From contig PDHQ01000432.1 of NCBI GenBank assembly GCA_003339415.1, positions 1 through 24,322 on the forward strand: a DNA stretch of 24,322 nt, given 5' to 3'. The notes beneath the pieces are model-generated. The model ran no database searches and was not told where the DNA came from. It saw only the letters and a list, made by a program, of their open reading frames with translations. Position 1 is the stretch's first letter. The number at the start of each line of letters is the position of its first letter. The DNA comes from Ophiocordyceps camponoti-saundersi (nom. inval.) (lineage: Eukaryota; Ascomycota; Sordariomycetes; Hypocreales; Ophiocordycipitaceae). This document shows, piece by piece, positions 1 through 10,826 of this stretch. The position numbers and the translations under genes are program-made.

Positions 1-126
1 AATTAATATAATTAATATAATTAATATAATTAATATAATTAATATAATTAATATAATTAATATAATTAATATAATTAATATAATTAATATAATTAATATA
101 ATTAATATAATTAATATAATTAATAT
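1..126. repeat. 9-bp tandem repeat array, left flank
   Basis: Fourteen perfect copies of the unit AATTAATAT run from the window edge to 126, after which the sequence leaves the period. The same unit in the same orientation ends the window at 24161-24322. The array touches the edge, so its true length is unknown. It contains no C or G, so RIP cannot mutate it further. It is probably a minisatellite of an AT-rich compartment. Confidence 0.97.
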
Positions 127-669
127 ATATAACTTTTATAACTTTAAATAATTAAGGTTTTTATTTATATTTAATATTATAATATTATAAGAATTTAATA
201 TTTTCTGCCTCTTAAAATTTAACTTTACTAAGGGAATAACTTTAAATATAAAATTATAAGGCGGTCCGCCTCCTAGTTTATTATTAATACTAATAATATT
301 TAATAACGAGACTTAGAAGCTTAACTAATCCTAATAATACCCGCGTATAAGTAAAAGTTAATTTAATATTATTATTAACTTTAATAATTTATTTATTAAT
401 ATTTTTTAAATTTTAATAAATCTTATCTAAAAATTTATATATAAAAAACTTATTAAGGTAATCTTTATATAAGATTTTTACCTTATATAAGGTATTTTTA
501 ATATAGCGTTTACTAAGCTTTAATAGCGCTAATAAGCTTTTAAAAACTTATTTAGCTTTTTTATTATTATCTCTTACGCTATTTAAAAGTTAATTAAGGC
601 TACTTTTTATAAAATAATAAGTAAAAAGTTAAACTTTACCTTTAAAACTTTAACTTAAGCTAGCGTAAT
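127..669 (+). other. LINE 5' leader, no gene seen
   Basis: AT-rich, RIP-saturated sequence between the 9-bp array and the first convincing ORF1 codons. A short GC-rich inverted repeat (GGCGG-T-CCGCC) sits near 261-271. It is most likely the LINE 5' untranslated region plus the N-terminus of ORF1, but I found no motif that fixes a start codon. Confidence 0.4.
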
Positions 670-1679
670 TATAAACTCCGCTTTAAACTCCGCCCCCCTT
701 ATAGCGCCTTTTATATAGCTAATTTTAGTAAAATAGAGAGGGAGGTATTTATATTAGTAAAAGATATTCCGGTAATTAATAAAATTCCGGCGCTTATTTC
801 TTAAAAAGTTATTTAGAAAGTTAAAAAAGCTATAAGCTATTTTATAATAGTTATTATATACTAATTTCCTAGCTATAATTTTATTATTATATTTAATTTA
901 AAATATAAAGATTTTATTTTTAAAAATAAATAAGTAGCTTAAGCTTTTAAAATAAAAGCTAAATATATATATTAAACTTATATTATTATTGCTAAAAGTA
1001 TTTAGGCCTTAATAGCTAATTATAACTATAATACGCTATTTAATATTATTAAGGAGGTAAATAAAGTTAATATAGTTTAAGTAAAAGTATTTTAACCTTA
1101 GCGTATTATTAGTAAAGAAGCTTTCTAAACTTATTTTATTATAAGCTTTAATAGCGTAAAAAATATAAATAAGCTTTATTTAAATAAAATAATAATAAAT
1201 ATAAAGATAATTTATTATAAACTTTATAAGGATTTTATATATTTTAAATAATATTATAAATATTTCTAATTTAAGTATATTACTAAGTATTATTAGAAGC
1301 TCTCTTAATATAAATATTATTTAGTTACTTTATATAATAGTAAAAAAAAAACTACCTTATATAAAAAGGAGAAAAACCCTGCTATTATATTTTATATAAG
1401 GGTATATACTTTATATAATCGAAAAACTACTTAAAATCTTAGAAATAATAAAGCTATATTAAGCCTAGCTTCCTTAATAAACCTTACCTTTTCTAATTAT
1501 TATAAGCTACTTAACTTTTAGCCCTTACTTAGCGGTAACTTTATAAAAATAGCGAAAGCTTTATTATAGTTTCTCTAAGAAAGTAAGTATATTATAAATC
1601 CCTTAAAGATACGCCTTAGCGATCTTTTTATAGTACGCTACTTACTTAAGTCTTCTTAAAAGGCTCCTAACTTAGTAAT
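670..1679 (+). pseudogene. LINE ORF1 (Gag-like nucleic-acid-binding protein) relic
   Basis: A plus-strand frame (codons in phase with 757) reads as a basic ORF1 protein interrupted only by TAA/TAG at likely Gln/Trp/Arg positions. A charged stretch resembling the RNA-binding part of Tad-type ORF1 is followed by a CCHC zinc knuckle. Codons at 1252, 1261, 1276 and 1291 have exact C-X2-C-X4-H-X4-C spacing. All four now read TAT (Tyr), as expected if TGT and CAT were hit by RIP. Further knuckle-like spacings follow at about 1309-1420. ORF1 of this clade packages the RNA and accompanies the ORF2 enzyme. The frame runs up to the copia insertion at 1680, and I cannot see its natural stop. It is non-functional. 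Confidence 0.78.
1675..1679. repeat. Target-site duplication of copia element, left
   Basis: GTAAT directly precedes the left LTR, and ATAAT directly follows the right LTR at 10822-10826. The one difference is a G-to-A transition, so the 5-bp duplication was made on insertion and one copy was later altered by RIP-type mutation. Confidence 0.8.
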
Positions 1680-2110
1680 TATTAGTTAGCCTTCGTAGTA
1701 CGCACACGGGAGTTAATAGAGATTACTATTACTAAAAGTATATTCTTTTAATTCTTAATAATTATCTATATCTTATTTATTAAAAGGATTTTAAGTTCTA
1801 CTTATATATAAATTATCTTTACGTATATTCCCTTTTTTATCCTTTATATATACCCCCTTTTCTATACTTAATATTAGATTTAATATAACTTAATCTTTTC
1901 CCGAAATTATTCTAATATTAACTAGAAATCTATTAAAGCTTTTATTTAAAATATTATAATAAAAATACTAATAAAACTTACCTTATTTCTTATTACCTTA
2001 CTTTTTTATAATATATCTTATATAATATACCCCTTTTTCTTTATTTAGCCTATATATAAATTTCCTCCCTTACCTATATAAATTACTATTATATTTTAAT
2101 ATTTCTTATA
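1680..2110 (-). repeat. Copia LTR, 431 bp (3' LTR by coding direction)
   Basis: A direct repeat of 10391-10821. It begins TATTAGTTAGCC and ends TTTCTTATA; undoing one CpA/TpG transition at each end gives the canonical TG...CA termini. It keeps residual CA dinucleotides (around 1702-1707) that are TA in the other LTR, so it is the less mutated of the pair. Confidence 0.93.
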
Positions 2111-2224
2111 CTAGTAACTTTTTTTTAGGAAAAGTTATTCCCTTAGTTTATATTATATTAAGCTATTTTTCCTTCCTTATTATAAAACCTTAAACTCTAA
2201 TATTAAGGGTATTTATATTAATTA

Positions 2225-2600
2225 GGCGTTTTAGCGCCTTATTAGGATTTTCTTTAGTTATTATATTTACTAAATTATCTTATTTATTAATTTATTAGAT
2301 TTCCTTAACTTCGCGGTTTTTATATAATTCTCTTATCGATATAATATTAATTATTAACCTCTTTTTTTTATAATTCTAAGTTTTATAAAATATTTATATA
2401 AGGAGTATAAGTTTATATATATAATAATTTAAATTATACTTAATCTAAGTTTAGATTAAATCCTTATTAATATTAACTTAATAAATATATTAATATCGAA
2501 ATTAGCTAATATATTATATATTTCTAAGGTAAATATAGATTAAGTTACTTTTTTATATTTCGTTAAGCTTTAGTAGATAATATTCTTAGAAAGGGTAAAC
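2225..2600 (-). pseudogene. Copia RNase H domain and C-terminus relic
   Basis: The minus strand encodes the characteristic end of fungal Ty1/copia polyproteins. A block equivalent to IDI-x-IRELY (about 2325-2350) is followed by a basic stretch and a segment matching the W-I-x-G-x-x-NPAD-A-x-TK ending (about 2240-2310). Upstream, at about 2390-2500, is a block like the conserved CTDSYSLYE region. Gln and Trp positions read as TAA/TAG and Asp as Asn, as RIP predicts. RNase H removes template RNA during reverse transcription. The frame closes before the polypurine region near 2120-2140, next to the LTR. Confidence 0.82.
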
Positions 2601-3055
2601 TTATCTTTTTCTTCTATTTCTTATCTAAGTATAATAATATACCTAATTTATAAGGAAAGATTAGTATTATTAGCAAATAAACTATTAGTAAATATATATA
2701 ATTTTATACTATTTAATAATATAAAGATATATTATAGCTTATAATTCTAATATTCTTATTATTATTATAGTTACTTATTAAGCTTTTTATAATCTTTCTT
2801 TTCTAATAATTAGCGTTATATAGCGATAAATAGATTATAAGTAGCTTTTAGTTAATAAATAGAAATAATATAAATACCCCTCGCCCGCTACTTAAGATAT
2901 TATTAAGCGGAGTTAGGGGCTAAGGAGTTAACAGGTTAAATCTTAATAGCTTAGCCCTTTTACTAAAGATAAATTAAAATTAAGCTAATATCGATTTAAA
3001 AACTATTAAAATTTACGGTATCGCTAGCCTTAAGTATAGTTTTTAGCTTAATATA
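2600..3055 (-). pseudogene. Copia reverse transcriptase, C-terminal half relic
   Basis: The minus strand reads through a block equivalent to NFNGS (about 3010-3025), a Q-K-G-Q segment, then the hallmark fungal copia string QRARG-x-YI-x-SI (about 2865-2895) and a block like FTDSSFANN (about 2660-2700). These are the reverse transcriptase thumb and the connection to RNase H. The protein starts abruptly at the target duplication 3041-3055. Its upstream part lies beyond the 2.9-kb insertion at 5980 and higher. Residual TG at about 2930 is one of few un-mutated sites. Confidence 0.82.
3041..3055. repeat. 15-bp target-site duplication of nested 2.9-kb element, left
   Basis: TTTTAGCTTAATATA here is repeated exactly at 5980-5994. 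Both copies lie in the same copia reverse transcriptase codons, which read on to either side. A 15-bp duplication is typical of target-primed (LINE-type) insertion, not of LTR or most DNA elements. Confidence 0.88.
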
Positions 3056-5979
3056 TATATATTAAATTACTCTAGGGACTTATAAGGTGTCTAGGCATAT
3101 AGAAGGTAGGAAAAGGGGAAAAACCGGGCCGGGCCCGGGGGAAAACCCCTTACTAAATAGTCGGTAGCTAGTAAGGTAAGAATAATAAGTAGGGAGAGGG
3201 TGCTATAGCGGGCCTTATACTAGTCCGCTAGGTTATAGTAGCGGGTTTAGGGTAGATCGAGCCGGGGTCTAAAGGTCGCTAAGATAAAAGCGGCCGCGAA
3301 CCTTAGCTACGGGAGGGTAAATATAGGCTAGAACCCTAGTAAGGGGAGGGGGTACGTATTATTATAAAATAAAGAGATATATACTAATACGTACCGCGGC
3401 GCCTCGTAATTAGTAAGTAAGCTACCGCGGGGTATAAAATCTTATAGCTTATATAGCGCGGGGCCCCCTTTTTTTATAAATAATATTAGCTTTAATTTCC
3501 TTTATCGTAATAATAATAGCTTATAACTATAATATAAAAACTAATAACGAATAGGCTACGCCTTATAATAATTATATCTCTAAACTTATTTAGGACCGTA
3601 TTCGCTATTTATACGCTAGCTATTAGGATTAGCTAAGTAAGTTACGCCCTATTTAGGCTATATATTAATAAGATTAAGCTAATATATAGTAGCTACGAAC
3701 GCGCGCGCGTGCGTTACTTATACCTAGACGAATTTTACCTATATACCTATATATCCTTAACTTAAGGATAACGCTAAGAAATTATATATTATATAAGCTA
3801 AGTATTATAATAAATAATAAAAGTTTAAAGGGGTATAAGCTATAGCTAAGGAGAATCTCGCCTTAATTTAAAATTTAAGCTAAAGCTATATTTATAAGAA
3901 TATAATCGAGGTAAGGAACGCCTTAGGGGGTATTTATACTAAGGTTATAAAGGAGGTAAAGGAGGCGGAGGGAGAGGGGGGGGAGATATCTATCTCTATA
4001 CTTAAGTTAATCTACGCTACCTTAAAATAAGTTAACGCTTATATTAATTAATAAACTTTAAGCTTTATAAGTATAGCTTATAATATACTAAACTTAGGCG
4101 AGAAAATAGTAATAGTACTTAAGAGGCTAAGATAGCTAGCTTAAGCTTTACTTAGGGTAAAAGTAAATATAATTTATAAGATAAGTAGAACGCGTAAGCT
4201 AATAATAACGAAGCTTATTAAGGCGGCGCTTATAGCGCTTTTAAAAGGTAAAGGTAAGAGATAAATATCTCTTATTATAATCTAAACGCGCCTTACTAAG
4301 AAAAAGGCTCGCGCCGCGCTTAAAATTTTTACGATTATACCGGATATAGATAATAATAATAATAACTTATTACTTATTCTTATTATTAACTTAAAGCGTT
4401 TATATCTCGCTAAGGTATACCCCGGGGAGAGTAAGGGAGGGAGCTTACGCTAAGTTAGTTTTAGCGATAATAAAGTTCTAAGGTTAGAGGCTACGCTAGC
4501 GCCGAATATAGTAAAGATAGGCCCGATTAGTAAAAAGGTAGCTAAGTTACTTATAGTAAAGGAGACTCCGGTTAAGGCGGCGGCCGCTATAGCGGCTATT
4601 AATATTTACGTAGCTACGGCAAATTATAATACTATTATAATAAGGATAGATTTAGCTAAGTTTTATATCTTTTAGATATTTAAAGTTACCTAGCCTTAAA
4701 TTACCTAGTTACTTAGTATTAGCTAAGAGTTCTAGTTACTTAGTTTCTAATATAACTTACCTCTCGCTAACTTAAAATTATTAAAGAAATATAAACTTAG
4801 GCTATACCTTAGCGGAGTATTAAGGAGGCGTAAAGGGCTCCGTAGTTATAAGCTATCGTAGAAATATTTAGAGATTTTAAAATTAGATAAGTTATTCCTT
4901 AATAAGGATAATAGACTAACGCTAACGATAATTACCCTTAGTAGTATATAGCCCGCTATTACGCCGGATTTAATTATTACTTTAAGCCTATCTTAGCGAT
5001 AAGTAACTTTACCTAAGCTAATTATTACTCTAAGCTTATTATAATAGTAAGCGACCGCTCTATAGCTAACTACTACGCCGAACTTATCGTAAGCTACTAT
5101 ACTAATAGTAACTCCGAGTAAGATACGCGTCGCCCTAAGTCTTAGTAGCTTTACGCTAAGTAAACTCGCGTTATAAGGCTAGCGTTAGTCTATAGTTACT
5201 CTTATTAATAAGGTAGCTAGAAAAGTTAAGGGGTTATTAGATAAGGGAGGAGACGATAACTTAAATTTAGTAAATATAAATTCTTTTAAGATATAAAGTA
5301 GATTATAAATAAAGCGGGTAAATTAATAATATTATAGCTATAATAATTTACGTAAAATAAGGCTATATCTAGCCCTAGTTAAACTTAAAAGTATTAGCGT
5401 TAAGTATATTAATAAGCTAAAATTAATATAAGTTAATATATCGGAGTATTTACTTCGTAATTACGGTTACTAATAAGTAGTAGTTAAGCTTTAATTATAG
5501 TCCGGTATTAGAGGAGATAGGCTAAGGTAATTCGTAGCGCTATTTAACTAATTAAGGGTATCGAAAAAGTAAATAGTAAATATTTTCCGGTCCGGTTCCG
5601 TATTAGTATAGAGGGGAGACTATTTCTAGTATACGCTTATAAAAGAGGAACTCTTTAAGACTAATTTTACCCGTACGGAGTTACGTAATTATAATACTAA
5701 TATATTTTAGTAGGTCTCCGTATCTCTTAAGCGACTTTAGCTTATCGAGGTAAGGCGGGAAGTTAGAAGGAAATAAGGTAGGCCTAGAACGTCTTATATA
5801 TAGTCGGTCTTCGGAGTCCTCCTACCGTGCTTTCTAGTCCCGGCGGAGAAGGTTTATCGTAAACTTCTTATCCGGGGGTAGTATATCGCGTCCCGTCCAC
5901 GTTCGGACTTAACGTATATATTCCTCTAGCGGCTGCCTAGCTCTCTGTCGTCTTTATAATAGACTAAATGCCCGAAAGC
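3056..5979 (-). mobile_element. 2.9-kb LINE-tail element of unknown family, inserted in copia
   Basis: A 2924-bp insertion bounded by a 15-bp target duplication. It is richer in G+C than its surroundings. Its left end is a TA-repeat followed by about 130 bp that align by eye (very roughly 70 percent) with the TA-end of the two SINE copies (17196-17330, and 11690-11818 inverted). The TA-end is constant in all three copies and the other end variable, so the TA-end should be the 3' end and this copy points to the minus strand. The body is unrelated to the SINE. I found no reverse transcriptase, so it is probably non-autonomous. The best-looking protein-like frame lies on the opposite strand (3770-5290). 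Residual CA/TG sites at 5826-5970 suggest a younger or less-hit segment. Confidence 0.68.
3770..5290 (+). pseudogene. Unidentified disordered-protein-like frame inside the 2.9-kb element
   Basis: One plus-strand phase holds about 35 stops in about 507 codons, mostly TAA/TAG that RIP would make from Gln. Read with RIP in mind it resembles a hydrophilic protein: an acidic/basic helical stretch (about 3900-4010) rich in Glu, Lys and Val, then a long Lys/Arg/Pro/Ser/Thr-rich region with Ala and Asn runs (an Asn run at about 4350-4366). It could be a Gag-like or nucleic-acid-binding protein, or a captured host gene. I recognise no domain. It runs against the element orientation deduced from the TA-end. 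Elsewhere in this window antisense frames of known genes also look open, so this call is weak. Confidence 0.33.
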
Positions 5980-5994
5980 TTTTAGCTTAATATA
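5980..5994. repeat. 15-bp target-site duplication of nested 2.9-kb element, right
   Basis: Exact copy of 3041-3055. The copia reverse transcriptase frame on the minus strand runs into it from higher coordinates. Confidence 0.88.
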
Positions 5995-6670
5995 GAATTA
6001 AGCGTTTAGTATATACTTTTCCTTTAATTATCTAAAAGCTTTAATACTAAATATTAAGGTATTATTAGTTTATAAGCTAATAAGCTTAAACTAAGATTAA
6101 TTTTTATATTTAATAAAAAGGTAAGTATTAATAATAATATTATTAAAATATTAATTTTTTCTCTTTAGTAATAAAGTTATAATAATAATACGTTTAAGGT
6201 TAGATTATAATTAAGGATATACTTATATAATATCGCGTAAAGTAAGTTTAAAACCCGCTTAGAGACTAGCAGGTATAAGAGCTAAAACTAAGCGCTAGCT
6301 AATATATTAAATTATAAGAGATTAAGTAAATATAGTATCCTTACCTTTATTACTATAATTTATAATAATAAGGCGGGATTTCTTATATAAGTAGTTTATT
6401 CTAATCCTTTTAATTTCTTATATTATTTAAGCTTAGAAGATATATACCCCGCGGTACTTTTCGGGGTTATACTTTTTAAAGGAAAAAATATTAAAGCTAA
6501 TAAGATTATTAATCTCTTAAGCGTCCGAGGCTTTAAAAAGGTACCCTAAAGTAGTAATTTTTCCGTTAAACTAAAGCCTAATAGAAAGCGCTATATTATC
6601 CTTTTCCTTTTATATTATAAAAGTAATATTAGTAAATAAATTGCGAGGAATATATATTACGATACGCGGA
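5995..6670 (-). pseudogene. Copia reverse transcriptase, N-terminal half relic
   Basis: The minus strand carries, in order, a block like IF-x-ARIV-x-E (about 6430-6470), a KSRLVIQ-like block (about 6370-6400), an LTQSPT-x-QRASQ-like block (about 6300-6345), DITQ-x-YPQ (about 6205-6235), and near 6050-6075 the QTDD-TLI-equivalent catalytic box, now reading TNN because both Asp codons became Asn. Loss of the catalytic aspartates makes it inactive. The domain continues on the far side of the 2.9-kb insertion at 3055 and below. An open plus-strand frame at 6280-6640 is its antisense shadow. Confidence 0.84.
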
Positions 6671-7000
6671 CGTAAAGTAATATAAAATAATATAAGGTAT
6701 AAGCTAGTTTCTAAATAAACTTAACTTAAACTTAATTTAAGGCCTTTATATAAAGGGGATATAAATAATTAAATATAAGTTAACTAAAATAATTATAGCT
6801 TATAAGGGAGATCGATAATTATATTATAATTATTAATCGAAAATAGCGTATAAGGGCCGGTTTATTAACTAAGCTTTCTCTAAACGCGAACTTAGCTATT
6901 AAGGGGTAGCCTTAATATATCGGATATATTAAGTCTGTTTTTTATAGATAAGGCGTTATAAACTATCTTTTAAGTATAAAATTTTTATAATTTAAATATA
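6670..7000 (-). other. Copia integrase-reverse transcriptase linker
   Basis: Minus-strand sequence between the integrase C-terminus and the reverse transcriptase start. Such linkers are variable in the family, and I see no motif beyond basic residues. Residual TG at about 6932. Confidence 0.4.
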
Positions 7001-7650
7001 GCTTTTTAAATAGCGGTAGCGCGTTTAAAAGTAAAAAAGGTTAATATAAAATTTAAATAAACTTATAAGTACGCCCTAAAGATAAGGAGCGTAAAGATAA
7101 GTTTATTTAATTTAGCAGTATTATTAATAGCTTTAATTACTATTTATAAAATCGAGTCCCGCTTAATATTAAGTTAAAGTTTATTTAAGATTACTTTATA
7201 TACTTATTAAAGTAAAATATAATATTATTTAACCTTTCTTACTAATTAATAAGCTTTAATAAAAACCTAAGTATATATAATTCTTAAAATAATAGCTTTA
7301 AAACGGAATACTTATAAGTTAAAACTCTTACCGGTATTATATTAAATAAAATCTAAGGGCTTAAGGTATATATTAATTTATATAAGTTTTAAGGTATTTT
7401 ATATATTTTTAGCGGAGAGGGATAGTAAGAAATAAATAGCTTAGAAACTTATTACTTAATCGATAATATAAAATATAACGCGCTAATTAATATATAAAAC
7501 GTTAATAATAATTTTAAAGTTAAAGTTCTTATTATCTTTTAATCGAAACTTAAAATATTATAGCGCTAAGCTTATAAGTTAATATTATTAGTAAATTTTA
7601 AATATAGCTTTAATAGCTTTAATATCTATATCGTAATTAGCTTAAGTAAA
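7000..7650 (-). pseudogene. Copia integrase core and C-terminal domain relic
   Basis: The minus strand shows the DDE integrase core of fungal Ty1/copia elements. A first Asp sits in a FYIVD-like block near 7461. A D-x-GK-x-F block near 7338 carries the second Asp (GAT now AAT). About 35 codons further on (near 7235) is the Glu position in a KVE-like block (GAA now AAA), preceded by a V-x-EAH-like block near 7257. After it comes the conserved AIND-A-x-x-x-LVPTLL-x-FGAY-type segment at about 7060-7140. Integrase joins the cDNA to host DNA. All three catalytic residues are altered. Confidence 0.82.
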
Positions 7651-10390
7651 AAGATAATATAGTTAAGGGATATTTAGGTATTTAAATCGCTTATAGATTT
7701 ATTAGATTTCCTATTTTATAAAATATAATATAGTTTCTTCGGATAAGGAAAGGAAAAACTAAAAATAGCCCTATTTATATATAATAAGAATTTTAGTTAT
7801 TTTATATATAAGGTAATTTAAGGTATTATAGAAAAAGATACTAAGCTAGTTTATATTTATAAAGTAAAGAAAAAATAATATTTATATAAAGAGGATATAA
7901 AAGGTAATTTTTCTAACTAAGGTTTTAACCGCCGCGAAGCTAATAAAAGAGATAGTTTATCTTTCTTCGAACTTAATATTAACTTAACTAGTAGTTAAGT
8001 TATCGAGAGAAAAAGATAGGATTAAAGCTTATAATATTTTAAACTAAGATTAGCTTAATATTAATACTAATATTATATTAATATTAATTAAAATTCCTTA
8101 GAAAGTTATTTATAAGTACTAGTTAGTTAATATAAACTAAGTAATAAGCGTAATAAAAGGTGCTAGCTTATAAAGATTATCTTTAGTTAGAAAATAAAAA
8201 TATATTAATTAGTAAAGTATATTAGTAGTATAAGGTAATATAAAAGGTATTTTATTAACTTTTATAATTTATAGTATATTTATAATTTATATTAATTATA
8301 TAAATATAAATATATAATATAAAAGTTGGAATTATTTAGCTGTTATTATTATTATTATTATCTTTTAGTACCTTTTCTAATCTTTTAAAGTTAGTAATAT
8401 AAGTATTAAAGTTAATATTATTACTTATAAATTTATAATAAGCGAGGAATAAGTATTAAATAAACTATTATTTTTTTTAGTATATTTAAATAACTAATAT
8501 TTTATTTTTCTATAGATAAAATATTTATAATTTTAAAATATATTTAATATAGAAATACAAGTAAAATTCCCGCGGGTATTACCTTAATATTAAGTTAGAC
8601 TTTAGTTAAGGGTTTTCTAATACTAACGATTAAGGTAATAGGAACCCGCGGAGTTATAATAAGCGGGGGCTAAGCTTAGAAAAGCTATTAAATATATTAT
8701 AAAACGCTAAAGTAATAAGTAAATACTATTTTAAGTAATAAATAAAGGTTAAATATAAAAGATTTAATATTTTTAGTAAGTTAAAAAAGAGCAAATTTAA
8801 GTTTAGGGACGCTTTTATAAGTATTAATAAAAGATATCTATAATAAAGCGTTACTAGTATAATTAAGTTTAAGGGTATATTAATAAAAGTTTAATTTATT
8901 AAATAGCTTTTATAAGATTTTATAAAGCTTATTATTAGGGAATAAAGAGCGTATAAATAAGTATATAGTTATTATTTAATCTATATAGTAATAAGAGTAA
9001 TTAATATTTATACTAAAGTATTTTTATATTTAGAGATATATATTATAGAAAATTAGGGACTAGTTAATATAATTTAAATAATAATATTAGGCTTATTTTA
9101 AAAGAATATATAGAAAAATTATATAGAAATATAATAAATAAATCTTTAAAATATAATAAGTATTTATTAGGATACGGATCTTATTATCTAAAAAGTTATA
9201 TAATTCCCTTATATATAGAGTATTCTTATCTTAGATTTTTATAAGTTTAGTAATAATATCCGCACTAATATATATATTAGGAAATTTTAATAAAGGAAAG
9301 GTAATAAATATAGTAATATTAAGTATTAGTTTATTTTAAAAGCGAAGGGTTTTTAATAATAGTCCCTTTTAATATTAGTATAAATCCGTCCTAATATCTA
9401 AATAATTATTTTAGCTATTAATATTAAGCTTAGCTATATTTATAAAGAGATCCTTAACTTAAGTATTTAAAAGGGATTAGGCTCTTAAGGTAATAGCTTC
9501 CGGATCTTTAAATTAGTATATTATAAGTTTTTATATAAGTTAAACTTAAGTAAGGGTTTCTAATAATAAAGCTTAAGTATTAAGTAGATTTTAATAATTT
9601 TAGGTATTTAAGCTTAGTTTTTATTAGGATACTTATTAGTATTACGTTATAAGTTTAATAATATATTAGTTTACTTTTATTTTAGTTTTTAAAAATAGCT
9701 TTTTAAGGATTATAAGTTTAAGTTTAAAGGAGGTTTTCTTAAATACCTAAAATAGCTATATTAAAAGCTTATTTAAATTTAAAAGGTTTTTAAGTTTTTT
9801 TAAAGCGGGTTTTTAAAACTTTCTAATATAAATATTATATCTAATAAGGAGGCTCCTAATAAGGTCTTATATAAAAACTTATTTTATTTTTTATATTTTT
9901 ACTTTTTAGCTATTAGAATATCGCTAAAAAATATTAAATAAGGTAAGATTAGAAAGGTATTTATTACTTTCGATAAATAAGATAAATCTCGCTATTATAA
10001 GTTTAATTGTTTCCTAGTTTTTATAATCTCTTAAAACTTTATTATCTTATTAATTTAAGTTAAACTTATTCTAATACTATTTTAGGATCTTTATATATCT
10101 AAAAGCTTCTTAAGTTAACTAGTTATAATATTCTAAAAGTTTTATTCTATTTTTAGGGGGGTGCTTATTATTATAAGTAATAGTTTAAACTAGCTTTAAA
10201 TTAATATTATAAAATATTTAAGTTAGTTTTTTTAAAAGTTCTAAAAAAGGTTTTATATAGCTTTATATTAACTTTTTAAAATTAATTATAATTTACCTTT
10301 ATATAGTTACTTTTATAAGAGTTTATTATTAAAGTTAATTATTTTATTTCTTACTAATTTATAATTAACTAAATTTTAACTATTAATTAA
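7650..10390 (-). other. Copia gag/protease region, motifs not resolved
   Basis: This 2.7-kb stretch lies between the copia integrase and the upstream LTR, where gag and protease belong. Minus-strand frames are RIP-degraded. I could not confirm a zinc knuckle (a weak candidate lies near 9960-10000) or an aspartic protease motif. A trinucleotide run (8342-8360) and an inverted repeat (8570-8651) lie inside. RIP looks heavier at 8700-10390 than at 2100-7600: G+C is lower and CpG is scarce too. Confidence 0.5.
8570..8651. repeat. Inverted repeat, 19/23-bp arms
   Basis: The arm CCGCGGGTATTACCTTAAT (8570-8588) pairs with 8629-8651. The only difference is four extra bases (TTCC on the complementary reading) in the second arm. 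The 40-bp loop is AT-rich. It stands out by its G+C in a very AT-rich stretch. It could be a small foldback or MITE remnant inside the copia internal region, or a structural feature of the copia RNA. Confidence 0.7.
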
Positions 10391-10821
10391 TATTAGTTAG
10401 CCTTTATAATATATATATAGGAGTTAATAAAAATTACTATTACTAAAAGTATATTTTTTTAGTTTTTAATAATTATTTATATTTTATTTATTAAGAGGAT
10501 TTTAAGTCTTACTTATATATAAATTATCCTTATATATATTCCTTTTTTTATCTTTTATATATACCCCCTTTTCTATACTTAATACTAAATTAAATATAAC
10601 CTAATCTTTTCCTAAAATTATTCTAATATTAATTAAAAGTTTATTAAAGCTCCTATTTAAAATATTATAATAAAAATACTAATAAAACTTACCTTACTTC
10701 CTATTACCTTACTTTCTTATAATATATTTTATATAATATACCCCTTTTTCTCTATTTAGCTTATATATAAATTTCCTCCTTTACTTATATAGATTACTAT
10801 TATACTTTAGTATTTCCTATA
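10391..10821 (-). repeat. Copia LTR, 431 bp (5' LTR by coding direction)
   Basis: A direct repeat of 1680-2110 with the same length. Differences are almost all C/T or G/A transitions; for example a CG/CA-rich stretch at 1692-1708 reads as an unbroken TA-run here (10403-10419). This LTR has therefore taken more RIP-type hits than its partner, including at CpG. Confidence 0.93.
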
Positions 10822-10826
10822 ATAAT
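10822..10826. repeat. Target-site duplication of copia element, right
   Basis: ATAAT follows the LTR and matches GTAAT at 1675-1679 except for one G-to-A change. Confidence 0.8.

Larger units (their letters stand above)
1680..10821 (-). mobile_element. Ty1/copia LTR retrotransposon, RIP-degraded, minus strand
   Basis: The 9142-bp element is bounded by two LTRs of identical length (431 bp) in direct orientation and a 5-bp target duplication. On the minus strand the order from high to low coordinate is: unassigned gag/protease region, integrase core (about 7000-7650), reverse transcriptase start (about 6000-6660), then after a 2.9-kb insertion the reverse transcriptase end and RNase H (about 2225-3040). 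Integrase before reverse transcriptase is the Ty1/copia order. Removing the nested insertion leaves about 6.2 kb. It inserted into a LINE. All frames carry many RIP stops, so it cannot be autonomous. Confidence 0.92.

Noticed and set aside
1..126. Telomeric repeat or CRISPR-like array
   Set aside because: The unit is a 9-bp A/T-only tandem repeat without spacers and unlike the fungal telomere TTAGGG.
6280..6640. Open plus-strand frame
   Set aside because: The minus strand here carries the copia reverse transcriptase blocks, which continue into the QTDD box and across the nested insertion.
9400..9640. Copia integrase zinc-binding domain on the minus strand
   Set aside because: The integrase core was found much lower, at 7000-7650. 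This resemblance was loose and would place the domain too far away.
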